A DNA stretch of 64,000 nt from Pseudomaricurvus alcaniphilus (GTDB lineage Bacteria > Pseudomonadota > Gammaproteobacteria > Pseudomonadales > Cellvibrionaceae): contig NZ_JAAOIX010000006.1 in NCBI RefSeq assembly GCF_011440395.1, positions 124,001-188,000 on the forward strand. Reading direction: 5' to 3'. How positions within the stretch are numbered: position 1 is the first letter of the stretch; each line of letters opens with the position of its first letter. A model generated the notes under the pieces. It did not search any database, was not told the origin of the DNA, and worked only from the letters and a program-made list of their open reading frames with translations. Position numbers and translations under genes: made by a program. Positions 56,676-64,000 of the stretch are shown here, piece by piece.

Positions 56676-57671
56676 ATGACCTTACCTCGAGCCCAGCAAA
56701 TTTCTCTGGATGCCACACCCTATTACCATTGCGTATCCCGCTGTGTAAGGCGTGCTTTTCTCTGTGGCATCGATCGTACGAGTGGTAGCAGTTACGAGCA
56801 CCGGCGCCAGTGGGTTGAGGACAAGATCTTGCACCTGGCTGAAATATTTGCCCTCGATATTTGCGCTTTTGCGGTTATGTCAAACCATTACCACATTGTT
56901 TTTCATATCAATAAGGACAAAGCCGATCGCTGGTCCAATGAAGAAGTGATATCGCGTTGGCACCGACTGTACCGCGGCAATCTGCTCAGCCAGAAATATA
57001 TCGCCGAAAAAACCTTAAGCAAGGCCGAGAACTGCTTGCTTGAAGAAATTGTCGCTAACTGGCGTGTGCGGCTGCACAGCATCAGCCAGTTTATGCAAGT
57101 CCTGAATGAATCCATTGCCAGGGAGGCAAACCGGGAGGACGGTTGCAGTGGCCGCTTTTGGGAAGGCAGGTACAAATCCCAGGCACTGCTGGATGATGCG
57201 GCACTGGCGGCTTGTATGGCCTACGTGGATTTGAATCCTATTCGCGCTCAATTGGCAGTTACCCCGGAGCAATCAGAGCATACCAGCGTCAAGCGCAGGA
57301 TTGAGAGAGCCGGGCGGGCGAGGTTACCAAATCACACAAGGCAACAGCCGCTGCAATTGATGCCATTCGCAGGTCATCCCCGCCAGGATGCTCCATTTGG
57401 CCTGCCGTTTCGGCTGACCGACTATCTACAATTGATCGATTGGACAGGTCGTGTTATTCGTGACGAAAAGCGAGGGGTAATCCCCTCCGATACTCCGGCC
57501 ATAGTGGAGCGTTTACGAATCGAGCCGAAACACTGGCTTTATTGCAGTACCCAGTTCGAAAGTCGATTTAAAAACCTGGTGGGCCGCCTACGAGCATTGC
57601 AGCGGGCCTGTATTCCGTTGCAGCGAGAACGCATTAGTGGTAGTAGTGCCTGTCAAATGCTATTCGGCTGA
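56676..57671 (+). CDS. REP-associated tyrosine transposase (RAYT, Y1/HUH)
   Basis: A 331-aa single-strand DNA transposase of the IS200-like TnpA-REP type. The HUH metal motif is H71-Y-H73 (MSNHYHIVF), and the catalytic Tyr is Y183 (MAYVDLNPIRA). A C-terminal extension beyond about 225 is typical of the long marine-gammaproteobacterial variety. It seems intact. REP-like GGACATCCAC repeats lie on both sides. An IS4-family element sits 98 bp downstream, inside the same repeat field. It is a different lineage from the RAYT remnant at 23352, with different repeats. Confidence 0.92.
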   Translation: MTLPRAQQISLDATPYYHCVSRCVRRAFLCGIDRTSGSSYEHRRQWVEDKILHLAEIFALDICAFAVMSNHYHIVFHINKDKADRWSNEEVISRWHRLYRGNLLSQKYIAEKTLSKAENCLLEEIVANWRVRLHSISQFMQVLNESIAREANREDGCSGRFWEGRYKSQALLDDAALAACMAYVDLNPIRAQLAVTPEQSEHTSVKRRIERAGRARLPNHTRQQPLQLMPFAGHPRQDAPFGLPFRLTDYLQLIDWTGRVIRDEKRGVIPSDTPAIVERLRIEPKHWLYCSTQFESRFKNLVGRLRALQRACIPLQRERISGSSACQMLFG

Positions 57672-57768
57672 GTGAATCGAAGTTGATATTGTGATGGTTT
57701 AGTCGTCAGGAGTCGGCTTGTCAGCCTCCGCTTTATAAATTCCCGCATCTATTCTTTTTATCAATCGA

Positions 57769-59093
57769 CACTAGTGTCCGGTTAATTGTTGAATAAATTC
57801 AATTGGTTAGAAAACATGTCATCCTCCGGAGTGTACTTGGAATCGAAAAAGTCCTTGTTTAATGGGGTTTTCTCGAAAAGAGTGACTGAAAATATCTGTA
57901 ACAAAGTGTAGAGGGAGGCGTCCAGGCCGAGTCGCTTCTTGATGATGGCAACGAGGACGTAAACTGACACAGCGGTCCAGATCTGCACCTTTACTGCGTT
58001 CTCGGATGTACCGTAAAACTTCTTGATTCGGAGATTTTGCTTGATCCATTTGAAAAATAATTCGACTTGCCAGCGAGCCTTGTACAGCTTGCAGATAGTT
58101 TGCGGTGGAGGGCCGAACAGGTTGGTCAGGAACACCAACCTCTTTCCGGTTTCGGGATCTTTGAAGCGAATCCTTCGAAGATGAACAGGAAAATTTCTTT
58201 GGCTGTAATACCCCGAAAGAGCCACCGTTTGGTCGCAAATAATTCCTTCCTCCCGATCGCTCGGCGCCGAGTAGACTCGCCGAAAATCGGCATTCGATTT
58301 GGCGCGAGTGATGAAGTAGGCTCCCGACTGGTGAAGTGCGAAAAGTCGTTCGAAATCGACGTACGCGCGGTCCATGACGTAAATGGCAGAAGGTTCTGGA
58401 ATAATCAGGTCGAGCACGTTGACATCGTGCAGCTTGCCGTCGGAAACATGTATAAAACTCGGAATATTTCCTCTCAGGTCCAACAACGTATGCATCTTGA
58501 CGGCAGCCTTGGTGCTTCGAAACGGAGCCCAGGGAAACATCGACAGACAGAGATCGATCGTGGTGGAGTCGAGTGCGTAAATCGTGTTCGACAAATCCAG
58601 CCCAAGATCCTCTTCTGCATAAAGCTTTCGAGCTTGCGAGATCAGTCGCTGTGCAAATTCGGCATAGATTCGCCAGTCTCTTCGCTCGTTGGCATCGGCC
58701 AGAGTAGAGCGTTTGATTGGCGACCGGATGCCCATGTGGTAAAGCTTGGCCGATTGAGTCGCCAGACAGGCTTCGATATCGCGCAGGCTTTCTCTGTAGG
58801 TCAACTGTGCGAACGCCAAAATACGAAAGTGCTCGGCGCAAGGAAACGTACGGATTCTGTAATCCCCATCGTAACGGTTTACAATTCGATGAAATGTTTT
58901 CCATGGGAGAAAGTCCATGATCTGCGCGAATAGTGTCTTTCCTGTATTCATCCTGTCCCCTCGCCATCGAAGGTCGAAAAGGAGGATATAATGCCTTATC
59001 TGCGTTCAAATCGGGGACACCACTTCTTGTACGTAACCCATTGTAAAATATCAATATTTTCAGTTTTTAAAGATTCTTAACCGGACACTAGTG
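57769..59093. mobile_element. Complete IS4-family insertion sequence
   Basis: A 1325-bp element bounded by perfect 17-bp inverted repeats (CACTAGTGTCCGGTTAA at 57769-57785 and its reverse complement at 59077-59093). It is flanked by a 9-bp direct repeat ATCAATCGA at 57760-57768 and 59094-59102. This is the target-site duplication, which sets the ends to the base. One leftward transposase gene fills it. The element sits between the RAYT gene and its right-hand repeats, so it entered after that array formed. Confidence 0.93.
57782..58951 (-). CDS. IS4-family transposase
   Basis: A 389-aa DDE transposase. D128 (YALDSTT), D194 (VMDRAYVDF) and E297 form the triad. The IS4 YREK signature is Y290-x2-R293-x3-E297-x6-K304 (YKARWQVELFFKWIK). 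The N-terminal region (FPCAEHFRILAFAQLTYRESLRDIE) matches the group with a DUF4372-type N-terminus. The frame is intact, so the element may be active. It is read leftward and stops 13 bp inside the left end. Confidence 0.95.
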   Translation of the reverse strand: MNTGKTLFAQIMDFLPWKTFHRIVNRYDGDYRIRTFPCAEHFRILAFAQLTYRESLRDIEACLATQSAKLYHMGIRSPIKRSTLADANERRDWRIYAEFAQRLISQARKLYAEEDLGLDLSNTIYALDSTTIDLCLSMFPWAPFRSTKAAVKMHTLLDLRGNIPSFIHVSDGKLHDVNVLDLIIPEPSAIYVMDRAYVDFERLFALHQSGAYFITRAKSNADFRRVYSAPSDREEGIICDQTVALSGYYSQRNFPVHLRRIRFKDPETGKRLVFLTNLFGPPPQTICKLYKARWQVELFFKWIKQNLRIKKFYGTSENAVKVQIWTAVSVYVLVAIIKKRLGLDASLYTLLQIFSVTLFEKTPLNKDFFDSKYTPEDDMFSNQLNLFNN

Positions 59094-59102
59094 ATCAATC
59101 GA

Positions 59103-59468
59103 TAGACCTTAACACTTGCAAGTAGATGTATTGCTAGCAGGAAGCCTATGATCGCAGCTACCGCTGTATGTGTTATCGGATTGAAGTGGATGTCCCGCTT
59201 TAGCTCTTTAGTTGCCGTTAGCTTAGGTCTTTAGGTCGAAGTGGATGTCCTGCTTTAGGTACTGCTTTAGGTAGTCGGGTTGAAGTGGATGTCCTGCTTT
59301 AGGTGGATGTCCTGCTTTAGGTGCCGGCTCAGTCCTGCGATTTTGCAGAAGTTGCCAAAGTTTCCCTGAGAGTTGACGGTATCACTATCGGGCCTCCGAT
59401 CCGGAAAGCTTTTAACCACAGGGTGGTTGGCGCGCATCAGGATGTAGCAGTGGGCGACCTCAAAGCGA
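59103..59468. repeat. Right-hand REP-like repeats (GTGGATGTCC family)
   Basis: Copies of GAAGTGGATGTCC occur at 59183-59195, 59238-59250 and 59282-59294, and GTGGATGTCC recurs at 59303-59312. The 18-bp unit GTGGATGTCCTGCTTTAG is tandemly repeated at 59285-59302 and 59303-59320. The motif is the reverse complement of the left-hand GGACATCCAC copies. No gene is seen in this 366-bp stretch. Confidence 0.85.
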
Positions 59469-60974
59469 CTACGACCGAAACTCCCCGGTACCAATCCCAT
59501 ACTTCTTCAGCATCTTCCCCAGCGCCCGGCGCTCCTTGCCGGAGATCCGCGCCGCTTCCGAAATATTGCCCCCGGCTTGCTGCAGCAACTGGCGCAAATA
59601 GTGACGCTCAAACTGGTGGATGGCGTCAGACTTGGCTTGCTGAAAACTGCAACTGGTATCGATCTTCAGGGGTGACGTTGAGGGCGGCGCGGACGCAGGT
59701 GTACTTGGAGAAATGCCCGGTATCGTGTTGTGAGGTGTGTCGGATGCGTTAACTGGTGGCGGCGGAACCTGCGGCGTTTCGCTGCCGTGGCCAATCGTCA
59801 GCGTAGCCTGGTCTGATAACAGAAATTGGCGCAGCAGTATATTTTCCAGTTCCCGCACATTGCCCGGCCAGGGCTGGTGCATCAACCAGATCAGGGTTGA
59901 CTGGGCTACCGGCTTAATGACGCCGCCGTACTGGCCGGCAAATTTTTGCAGCAGGCTGTCCACCAGCAGGGGAATGTCTTCGGCGCGCTGGCGCAGGGGC
60001 GGCATGGTAACCAGCAGAACGTTGAGGCGGTAGAGCAAGTCCTCGCGGAAGCGGCCCTCACTGACCAGTTGGTTCAGGTCGGCGTTGGTGGCGGCGATAA
60101 TACGCACATTGGCCTGGTAGCTGCGGCTGCTGCCGATGGGGCGGTATTCCTGGGTCTGCAAAAATCGCAGCAGGGCTGCCTGGGCTTTACTGGAAAGGCA
60201 GTCCACTTCGTCCAGGAACAGGGTGCCGCCCTCGGTGATTTTCACCAGGCCGGGCTGAAAGCTCTTGGCATCGGTAAAGGCGCCTTTTTCGTGGCCGAAT
60301 AATTCACTTTCCAGCAAGTCGTCGGGCAGGGCGCCGCAATTGATGGGCACAAAGGCGTGGTTGGCGCGGGGGCTTAAATAATGGATGGCGCGGGCGGCGT
60401 TTTCTTTGCCGGTACCGGTCTCCCCCTGGATCAATACCGGGGCGTGACACTGGGCGGTTTTTTTGATCAGTTGCAGGGCGCCGACAAATCGCTGCGAGCG
60501 GCCGACCAGGTGCATGTTGGCAAACTGATTGAGCAGGTGTTCATCCACTGCCGGGCTGTCGTTGGCACTGGTGTAAGTGTTGAAGCGGTTCAGGCGCGCC
60601 GACAGTTCTTCCACGCTGCAGGGCCATAACAGGAAGTCGTGAAAAACGCTGAACAGGTTTTTTTCCGCCGGTGCGTGCACGCTGTCGAGCAGGCAGAGGC
60701 TGATCAGTGGGTGGTGGGTCCGGGTGTGGGTGGCGATGGCCTGTTGAATGCGTTGGTTGACCAGTTGCGCTTCGTCCAGCACAAACAAGTGCGAGGTGTC
60801 TGCCGCTGCAGGCAGGGGTTTGCGCAGGCGTTCTTCACTGAAAAAGCGGGCACTGTTCATGATCTCAATAGGCCTGTTTAGTCGGCCCAATAGCGATTGA
60901 AATGCACTGCTGTCGCACAGGTCCTGATTTAAGGAAATAATTGCAAGTCTGTCCCTGCTCGCAAGTTTGTCCAT
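59469..60974 (-). CDS. Sigma-54-dependent transcriptional activator (AAA+/Fis type)
   Basis: A 501-aa enhancer-binding protein. The N-terminal part (1-150) is receiver-sized but lacks an obvious phospho-acceptor setting. The AAA+ domain has Walker A GETGTGKE (184-191), a GAFTGA loop that reads GAFTDA (231-236), Walker B GGTLFLDEV (249-257) and EGRFREDLLYRLNV. After a Pro/Ser/Thr-rich linker (about 405-445), a Fis-type helix-turn-helix (NISEAARISGKERRALGKML) ends the protein. It diverges from an operon that has a consensus sigma-54 promoter and is the obvious activator of it. It probably switches on the contractile injection genes. Confidence 0.92.
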   Translation of the reverse strand: MDKLASRDRLAIISLNQDLCDSSAFQSLLGRLNRPIEIMNSARFFSEERLRKPLPAAADTSHLFVLDEAQLVNQRIQQAIATHTRTHHPLISLCLLDSVHAPAEKNLFSVFHDFLLWPCSVEELSARLNRFNTYTSANDSPAVDEHLLNQFANMHLVGRSQRFVGALQLIKKTAQCHAPVLIQGETGTGKENAARAIHYLSPRANHAFVPINCGALPDDLLESELFGHEKGAFTDAKSFQPGLVKITEGGTLFLDEVDCLSSKAQAALLRFLQTQEYRPIGSSRSYQANVRIIAATNADLNQLVSEGRFREDLLYRLNVLLVTMPPLRQRAEDIPLLVDSLLQKFAGQYGGVIKPVAQSTLIWLMHQPWPGNVRELENILLRQFLLSDQATLTIGHGSETPQVPPPPVNASDTPHNTIPGISPSTPASAPPSTSPLKIDTSCSFQQAKSDAIHQFERHYLRQLLQQAGGNISEAARISGKERRALGKMLKKYGIGTGEFRS

Positions 60975-61817
60975 GCCGGATACCTCTCTGGCAGATACTC
61001 GCTTATTCTTCGTTATTTTTCCCAGCGTGTTAACGTAAAAAAACGCCGTTGCTTCAGGCTGTCGTTGAGTCAGGTAAGTGCCTAAATCGGGGGAGGGTAA
61101 CAGCTGCTTGCAATGCTATTGTGCTGGCAATGCCCTGGCTACTTGGTCTGGCTTCTTGGTCTGGTTTTGGCTGCCTGGGACAGCCACACGGGGAACGTCG
61201 CTTCACTGGGACCCTTCTGACGCTACCGGCTTATATTTTTAAAATCAAGTTGAATTTCTGTTTCCAAAAACACCTGTCGCTTAATTCATTACTGTAGACA
61301 AGGTATTGTTTTTAGAGTGTTGAATCATGCCGAATCTGAATAACAAACACATTCTTTAATAAACGGTTCTATTGTCCTGCCGTCACCCGGGCGAAATGTT
61401 GATGTTAATCAATAATACGCCGAATACCTTCCGGTTGATTTCTTGTGGGTTTAAAAGTCAGTGAAAATCCGGGTAAAAAAATACCCAGGCAGGGTGGTTT
61501 GTACCCACCACGCTTGGCGCAGCATTCTTTAAGTAGTCGCCTGGTACCTTACTGTGCGGGTAAAAATATACCCGCGTCTTTTTCCGGGTAATTTAAAAAC
61601 ATAATAAATACAACAGCTTATATTTTGCTCTCGATGGTGGCACAGCAGTTGCTCCTAACCGGACGGTGCGAAGAAAAAGCGGTTCGGCAGTTTGGGCTGG
61701 GTTCAATTCAGCCAAGTGGCGCACGGCAACCAGCTAACAGCACCAGGTGATGCAGCGAATAACCGGGCTGCGGGTCGATATCTTCAGGCCTGATGTTCAC
61801 TTAAAAAGGGAGTTGCT
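60975..61817. promoter_or_regulatory. Divergent control region of the eCIS locus with enhancer-like palindromes
   Basis: This 843-bp spacer has no convincing gene. It contains GGGTAAAAAAATACCC (61471-61486), GGGTGGTTTGTACCC (61492-61506), GCGGGT-N8-ACCCGC (61556-61575) and a GGGTA half site (61586-61590). These share the pattern GGGT-N7/8-ACCC and lie 48-167 bp upstream of the sigma-54 promoter. That is the normal place for activator binding sites. Confidence 0.7.
61638..61653 (+). promoter_or_regulatory. Sigma-54 promoter of the eCIS operon
   Basis: TGGCACAGCAGTTGCT matches the consensus TGGCAC-N5-TTGCW at every defined base, with the GG and GC elements 12 bp apart. The start of transcription should be near 61664, giving a leader of about 150 nt before the GTG at 61818. 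No comparable match was noticed elsewhere in the window. Confidence 0.85.
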
Positions 61818-62189
61818 GTGCTGGATATGTCCCCCCCTGAATCCCGTGCCGAACTGCCCGGTGAGATAAAAGCCCTGGCAGAAGAGATCGCCGGCTACCT
61901 GCAAACGAGAGGTTTTGTGGCGGATACCCTCGAAGGTATTTGCAGCTGGTGGTTAGTGCGGAAGCGGTTGCATGCAGAGCAGTTGCGAGTGCAGTTGGCG
62001 GTGCAGTATTTGTGCGAGCAAGGTTTGGTGGAGAGGCGCCAGCTGGCGGATGGCTCCACCATTTATCTTTCCGCAGCGGGGAACTCCGACGGGGAAAATA
62101 TCCCACCAGAGGAGGGCGTTTCCGGTCCGGAACTTTCTGCAGATGCAAGCCGCAAAGGTAAAAGCAGGTGCAACAAGCTGAAAAAGTAA
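61818..62189 (+). CDS. Small winged-helix-like protein, first gene of the eCIS operon
   Basis: 123 aa starting at GTG 61818 behind AAAGGGAG. The first 85 residues look like a winged helix: a LEGICSWWLVRKRL segment, then QLAVQYLCEQGLVERR, then a DGSTIYL wing. The tail (86-123) is polar and ends in basic residues. I do not recognise a named family. The position, first in the sigma-54 transcript, suggests a regulator or assembly factor for the injection system. Confidence 0.65.
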   Translation: MLDMSPPESRAELPGEIKALAEEIAGYLQTRGFVADTLEGICSWWLVRKRLHAEQLRVQLAVQYLCEQGLVERRQLADGSTIYLSAAGNSDGENIPPEEGVSGPELSADASRKGKSRCNKLKK

Positions 62190-62277
62190 AAAAGAGAAAG
62201 TGTAGATAGAGAGAAGCTGTAGTTAGAGAAAAAATGTAGTAAGAGAAAGCCAGGCTAAGGAAAGACGAAACTAAAAA

Positions 62278-62329
62278 GCAACGCTAAAGAAAGCAACGCT
62301 AAAGAAAGTAACGCTAAAGAAAGCAACGC
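62278..62329. repeat. 15-bp tandem repeat (3.5 copies)
   Basis: Units GCAACGCTAAAGAAA at 62278-62292, 62293-62307 and 62308-62322 (one mismatch in the third), plus a 7-bp partial copy. They lie in the 153-bp spacer between the first two eCIS-operon genes and end just before the ribosome-binding site of the second. Confidence 0.92.
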
Positions 62330-62342
62330 AAGCGGAGATTAA

Positions 62343-62936
62343 ATGGCGGACCATTCAAGTATAGCGGCAGTGAGCAGCAGCCTCGTGCGCTACTTTGACT
62401 ACTGCTTCCGGGAGCGGCAGCCCATCAACAGCCGTACCACTGCGGTGCGGTTGGCGCGCACCGAAGACCTGGATACCGAAGTTTCACAACTGATTCAGGC
62501 GCCTTGCCTGGCGGTATTTTTGTATCGGGTGGACTTCAACAAGACCATGCGCGCAGCCTGGTCGGCGCTGGCGTCAAATCGCGGTGAATCGCACCTGCCA
62601 CTGGACCTGCATTACCTGATTATCGCTTTTGGTGAAAACGCCGATCACGAACACCGCATTATTGGCCGCGCCATGCAGTGTATGGAAAACCGGCCGATTT
62701 TATCGGGCCCCATGCTCGACCCGATTACCAACTGGGCCAGTAACGAATCCATCCAGGTGTGTTTGGAAGACCTGTCCACGGAAGACGTGATGCGCACCTT
62801 CGACTCACTGCCGCTGGATTACAAGCTGAGCATTCCCTACGTCGCCCGCATCGCCGTAATCAGCGATCGCCTGCAACAGGAGCCGCCGGTGACTCACACT
62901 TCCGTCGGCGCGCGCCCAACCACGGTGGGCGCCTAA
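62343..62936 (+). CDS. DUF4255 (Afp16/Pvc16-type) eCIS protein
   Basis: A 197-aa protein matching the DUF4255 family: an N-terminal helix with IAAVSSSLVRYFDYC, a core with LPLDLHYLIIAFGENADHEHRIIGRAMQ, and the ending YKLSIPYVARIAVI. In antifeeding prophage and PVC particles this family is the terminator/cap that ends the sheath-tube. It is one of the most reliable markers of extracellular contractile injection systems. It lies two genes before the sheath gene. Confidence 0.88.
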   Translation: MADHSSIAAVSSSLVRYFDYCFRERQPINSRTTAVRLARTEDLDTEVSQLIQAPCLAVFLYRVDFNKTMRAAWSALASNRGESHLPLDLHYLIIAFGENADHEHRIIGRAMQCMENRPILSGPMLDPITNWASNESIQVCLEDLSTEDVMRTFDSLPLDYKLSIPYVARIAVISDRLQQEPPVTHTSVGARPTTVGA

Positions 62937-62939
62937 GCT

Positions 62940-63806
62940 ATGAACGGCAGCGCCGAGTCCTACAGCTTTCAAAGCCAGCGCCTGGCGCTGGGGGTGAGCT
63001 TTGTCGACCTCCTGCGCAACGCTGAACCGCGCCATCCCCTGCGGGTCGAGATCGAACGCCAGCTGCCCCATATCACGCCGCTGCCGCGCAACCAGTACCG
63101 CTTCCTGCAAGAGGCCAACCAGTTGCCGGTGGCCCTGAGCCGGCACGACTCCGGTCGCTATTCACTGCTCTACCACGCCGGTATCCGGCCCACGGTAACC
63201 CTGCGTATTTACGATCCCGCCCTGACCTTTGTACCGCGCCGGATCCAGGTGCCGCTGCTAAGCCTGGCCCAGGTGTTGGCCATCGAAGCGGCGGAAGCGG
63301 TGGATTACTTTGCCTCCCGCAGTCGCCAGATCACGCTCTTTCCCAATGCCAATTACCATTTGAGCGGTGGTGAAACCGGCTTGCGCGGCCGGGTGCTGCG
63401 CAACGGCGCCGTTATGCGTTGGGCCTATGTGGAGGCGCGCTCGCTGGCAACCAACGCGGTGATCACCCGCGCCCGCGCCAACCAGCACGGCGAATTCCTG
63501 CTGCTGTTACCGCCTCACGCCGCTCCCGCCAGTGACCTCAGTAGCACGGTGGCGGTGCGGGTCAATATCGTCGGGCCCGCGGCAGTGCCGGTACCAGCTG
63601 CCCCGGCGCTGGCGGAACAGGACCCGCTCTGGGATCTACCGCTGGAGATCCTGCCGCCGCCGGCGGCGCTGGATACCGTGGCCACGGGTGAAACCCCGCC
63701 GCTGGGGTTCCTGACCGCGCTGAGTGCGGTGCGCACGGTCAATTTCGTCATTAGCCGTATCCTCACCGGTCGTGAGGTAAATGATTTTGAGTTTGTTTTT
63801 CCGTGA
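62940..63806 (+). CDS. Uncharacterised eCIS-operon protein
   Basis: A 288-aa protein starting 3 bp after the DUF4255 stop codon, so probably co-translated. Residues about 135-190 resemble a carboxypeptidase-regulatory-like beta-sandwich (GLRGRVLRNGAVMRWAYVEA followed by ANQHGEFLLLL). A Pro/Ala-rich linker (about 205-250) follows. No signal peptide or membrane segment is seen. Proteins at this position in eCIS loci are poorly known. It might be a particle component or a tether. Confidence 0.6.
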   Translation: MNGSAESYSFQSQRLALGVSFVDLLRNAEPRHPLRVEIERQLPHITPLPRNQYRFLQEANQLPVALSRHDSGRYSLLYHAGIRPTVTLRIYDPALTFVPRRIQVPLLSLAQVLAIEAAEAVDYFASRSRQITLFPNANYHLSGGETGLRGRVLRNGAVMRWAYVEARSLATNAVITRARANQHGEFLLLLPPHAAPASDLSSTVAVRVNIVGPAAVPVPAAPALAEQDPLWDLPLEILPPPAALDTVATGETPPLGFLTALSAVRTVNFVISRILTGREVNDFEFVFP

Positions 63807-63917
63807 TCGCGGGTGCGTTAGGCCGCAACTCGGATTTGTTCAGGGCACAGCCAGCTGCTGTGTCGCCGGCCCTGGTGTGCCAAGGCCATGACTGTTAACC
63901 GAAGGAGATAGGTCATC

Positions 63918-64000
63918 ATGCCAGAATATCTAGCACCCGGCGTATTCGTCGAAGAAGTCAGTTTTCGCTCCAAATCCATTGAAGGCGTGGCCACCAGCAC
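63918..64000 (+). CDS. Contractile tail sheath protein (partial)
   Basis: Only 27 codons are in the window. A GAAGGAGATAG ribosome-binding site precedes the ATG at 63918. The protein starts MPEYLAPGVFVEEVSFRSKS and continues IEGVATS. This is the characteristic N-terminus of phage/eCIS sheath proteins (Afp2-4, Pvc2-4, gpFI type). It confirms that a contractile particle locus begins here and continues to the right. Confidence 0.88.
   Translation, partial: MPEYLAPGVFVEEVSFRSKSIEGVATS

Noticed and set aside
55751-56788. Several overlapping plus-strand frames (87-206 codons) upstream of the RAYT gene
   Set aside because: They translate repeat units (for example SAFILFVDCGTAKILLQS several times) and do not form a protein family.
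57819-59054. A 411-codon frame overlapping the IS4 transposase in another frame
   Set aside because: It starts outside the transposase and shows no DDE or YREK motifs, whereas the 389-aa frame has all of them.
59469-64000. Prophage or type VI secretion locus as an alternative to eCIS
   Set aside because: DUF4255 with an LAPGVFVEE-type sheath fits eCIS best; no T6SS TssB/TssC-type start, capsid or integrase was seen, though the right side is not visible.

Overview
The window is a 64 kb piece of a gammaproteobacterial chromosome with moderately high G+C. The order truD-pcm-DUF368-nlpD-rpoS-fdxA-mutS resembles the neighbourhood in Pseudomonas and marine Cellvibrionales-type bacteria. TonB-dependent receptors, an alginate locus and an aromatic/terpenoid-type catabolic island point to a marine or surface-associated heterotroph. 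This taxonomic placement is inference. I saw no rRNA, tRNA or CRISPR array.

Region 1 (59-28897) is a catabolic island. An extradiol dioxygenase, an SDR and a small Fe-S ferredoxin read leftward. A TonB receptor, a kinase-like protein, a cysteine-less thiolase with its DUF35 partner, an FAH-family protein and a two-subunit Rieske dioxygenase follow. Then comes a run of ten rightward genes (13052-23081): SDRs, an amidohydrolase, an FAH protein, 3-hydroxyacyl-CoA dehydrogenase, thiolase, a VOC protein, enoyl-CoA hydratase and an MFS transporter. A TetR regulator, a CYP101-like P450 with its ferredoxin, an aldehyde dehydrogenase, a 3-alpha-HSD-like SDR and a CMD-like protein close the island. The gene set fits hydroxylation of an alicyclic/aromatic skeleton, ring dihydroxylation, meta cleavage and CoA-dependent side-chain or ring degradation. 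The content recalls the diterpenoid (dit) clusters, but the substrate is not proven.

Region 2 (28920-34678) is a tripartite RND efflux operon reading leftward.

Region 3 (35109-45214) is an alginate-utilisation locus: a DEH reductase closely matching Sphingomonas A1-R, a large TonB receptor, a FadR/GntR-type regulator, a two-domain PL6 alginate lyase, KDG kinase, and a secreted protein of unknown function.

Region 4 (45430-55803) is housekeeping: a YgiQ-type radical SAM protein, truD, pcm, a DUF368 membrane protein, nlpD, rpoS, fdxA and mutS. The usual surE between truD and pcm is absent.

Region 5 (about 55850-59330) is mobile. It holds a REP-associated tyrosine transposase (RAYT) with a tandem-duplicated 5' end, its REP-like repeats on both sides, and a complete IS4-family element (57769-59093) with 17-bp inverted repeats and a 9-bp target duplication. 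An older RAYT remnant with a different REP family lies at 23060-23680.

Region 6 (59469-64000) is the start of an extracellular contractile injection system (eCIS) locus. A sigma-54 activator diverges from an operon that begins behind a consensus sigma-54 promoter (61638-61653) preceded by paired palindromes. The operon encodes a small winged-helix-like protein, a DUF4255 (Afp16/Pvc16-type) protein, an uncharacterised protein and a contractile sheath protein that runs off the end. Many intergenic spacers carry short perfect or near-perfect tandem duplications with periods of 13-22 bp.
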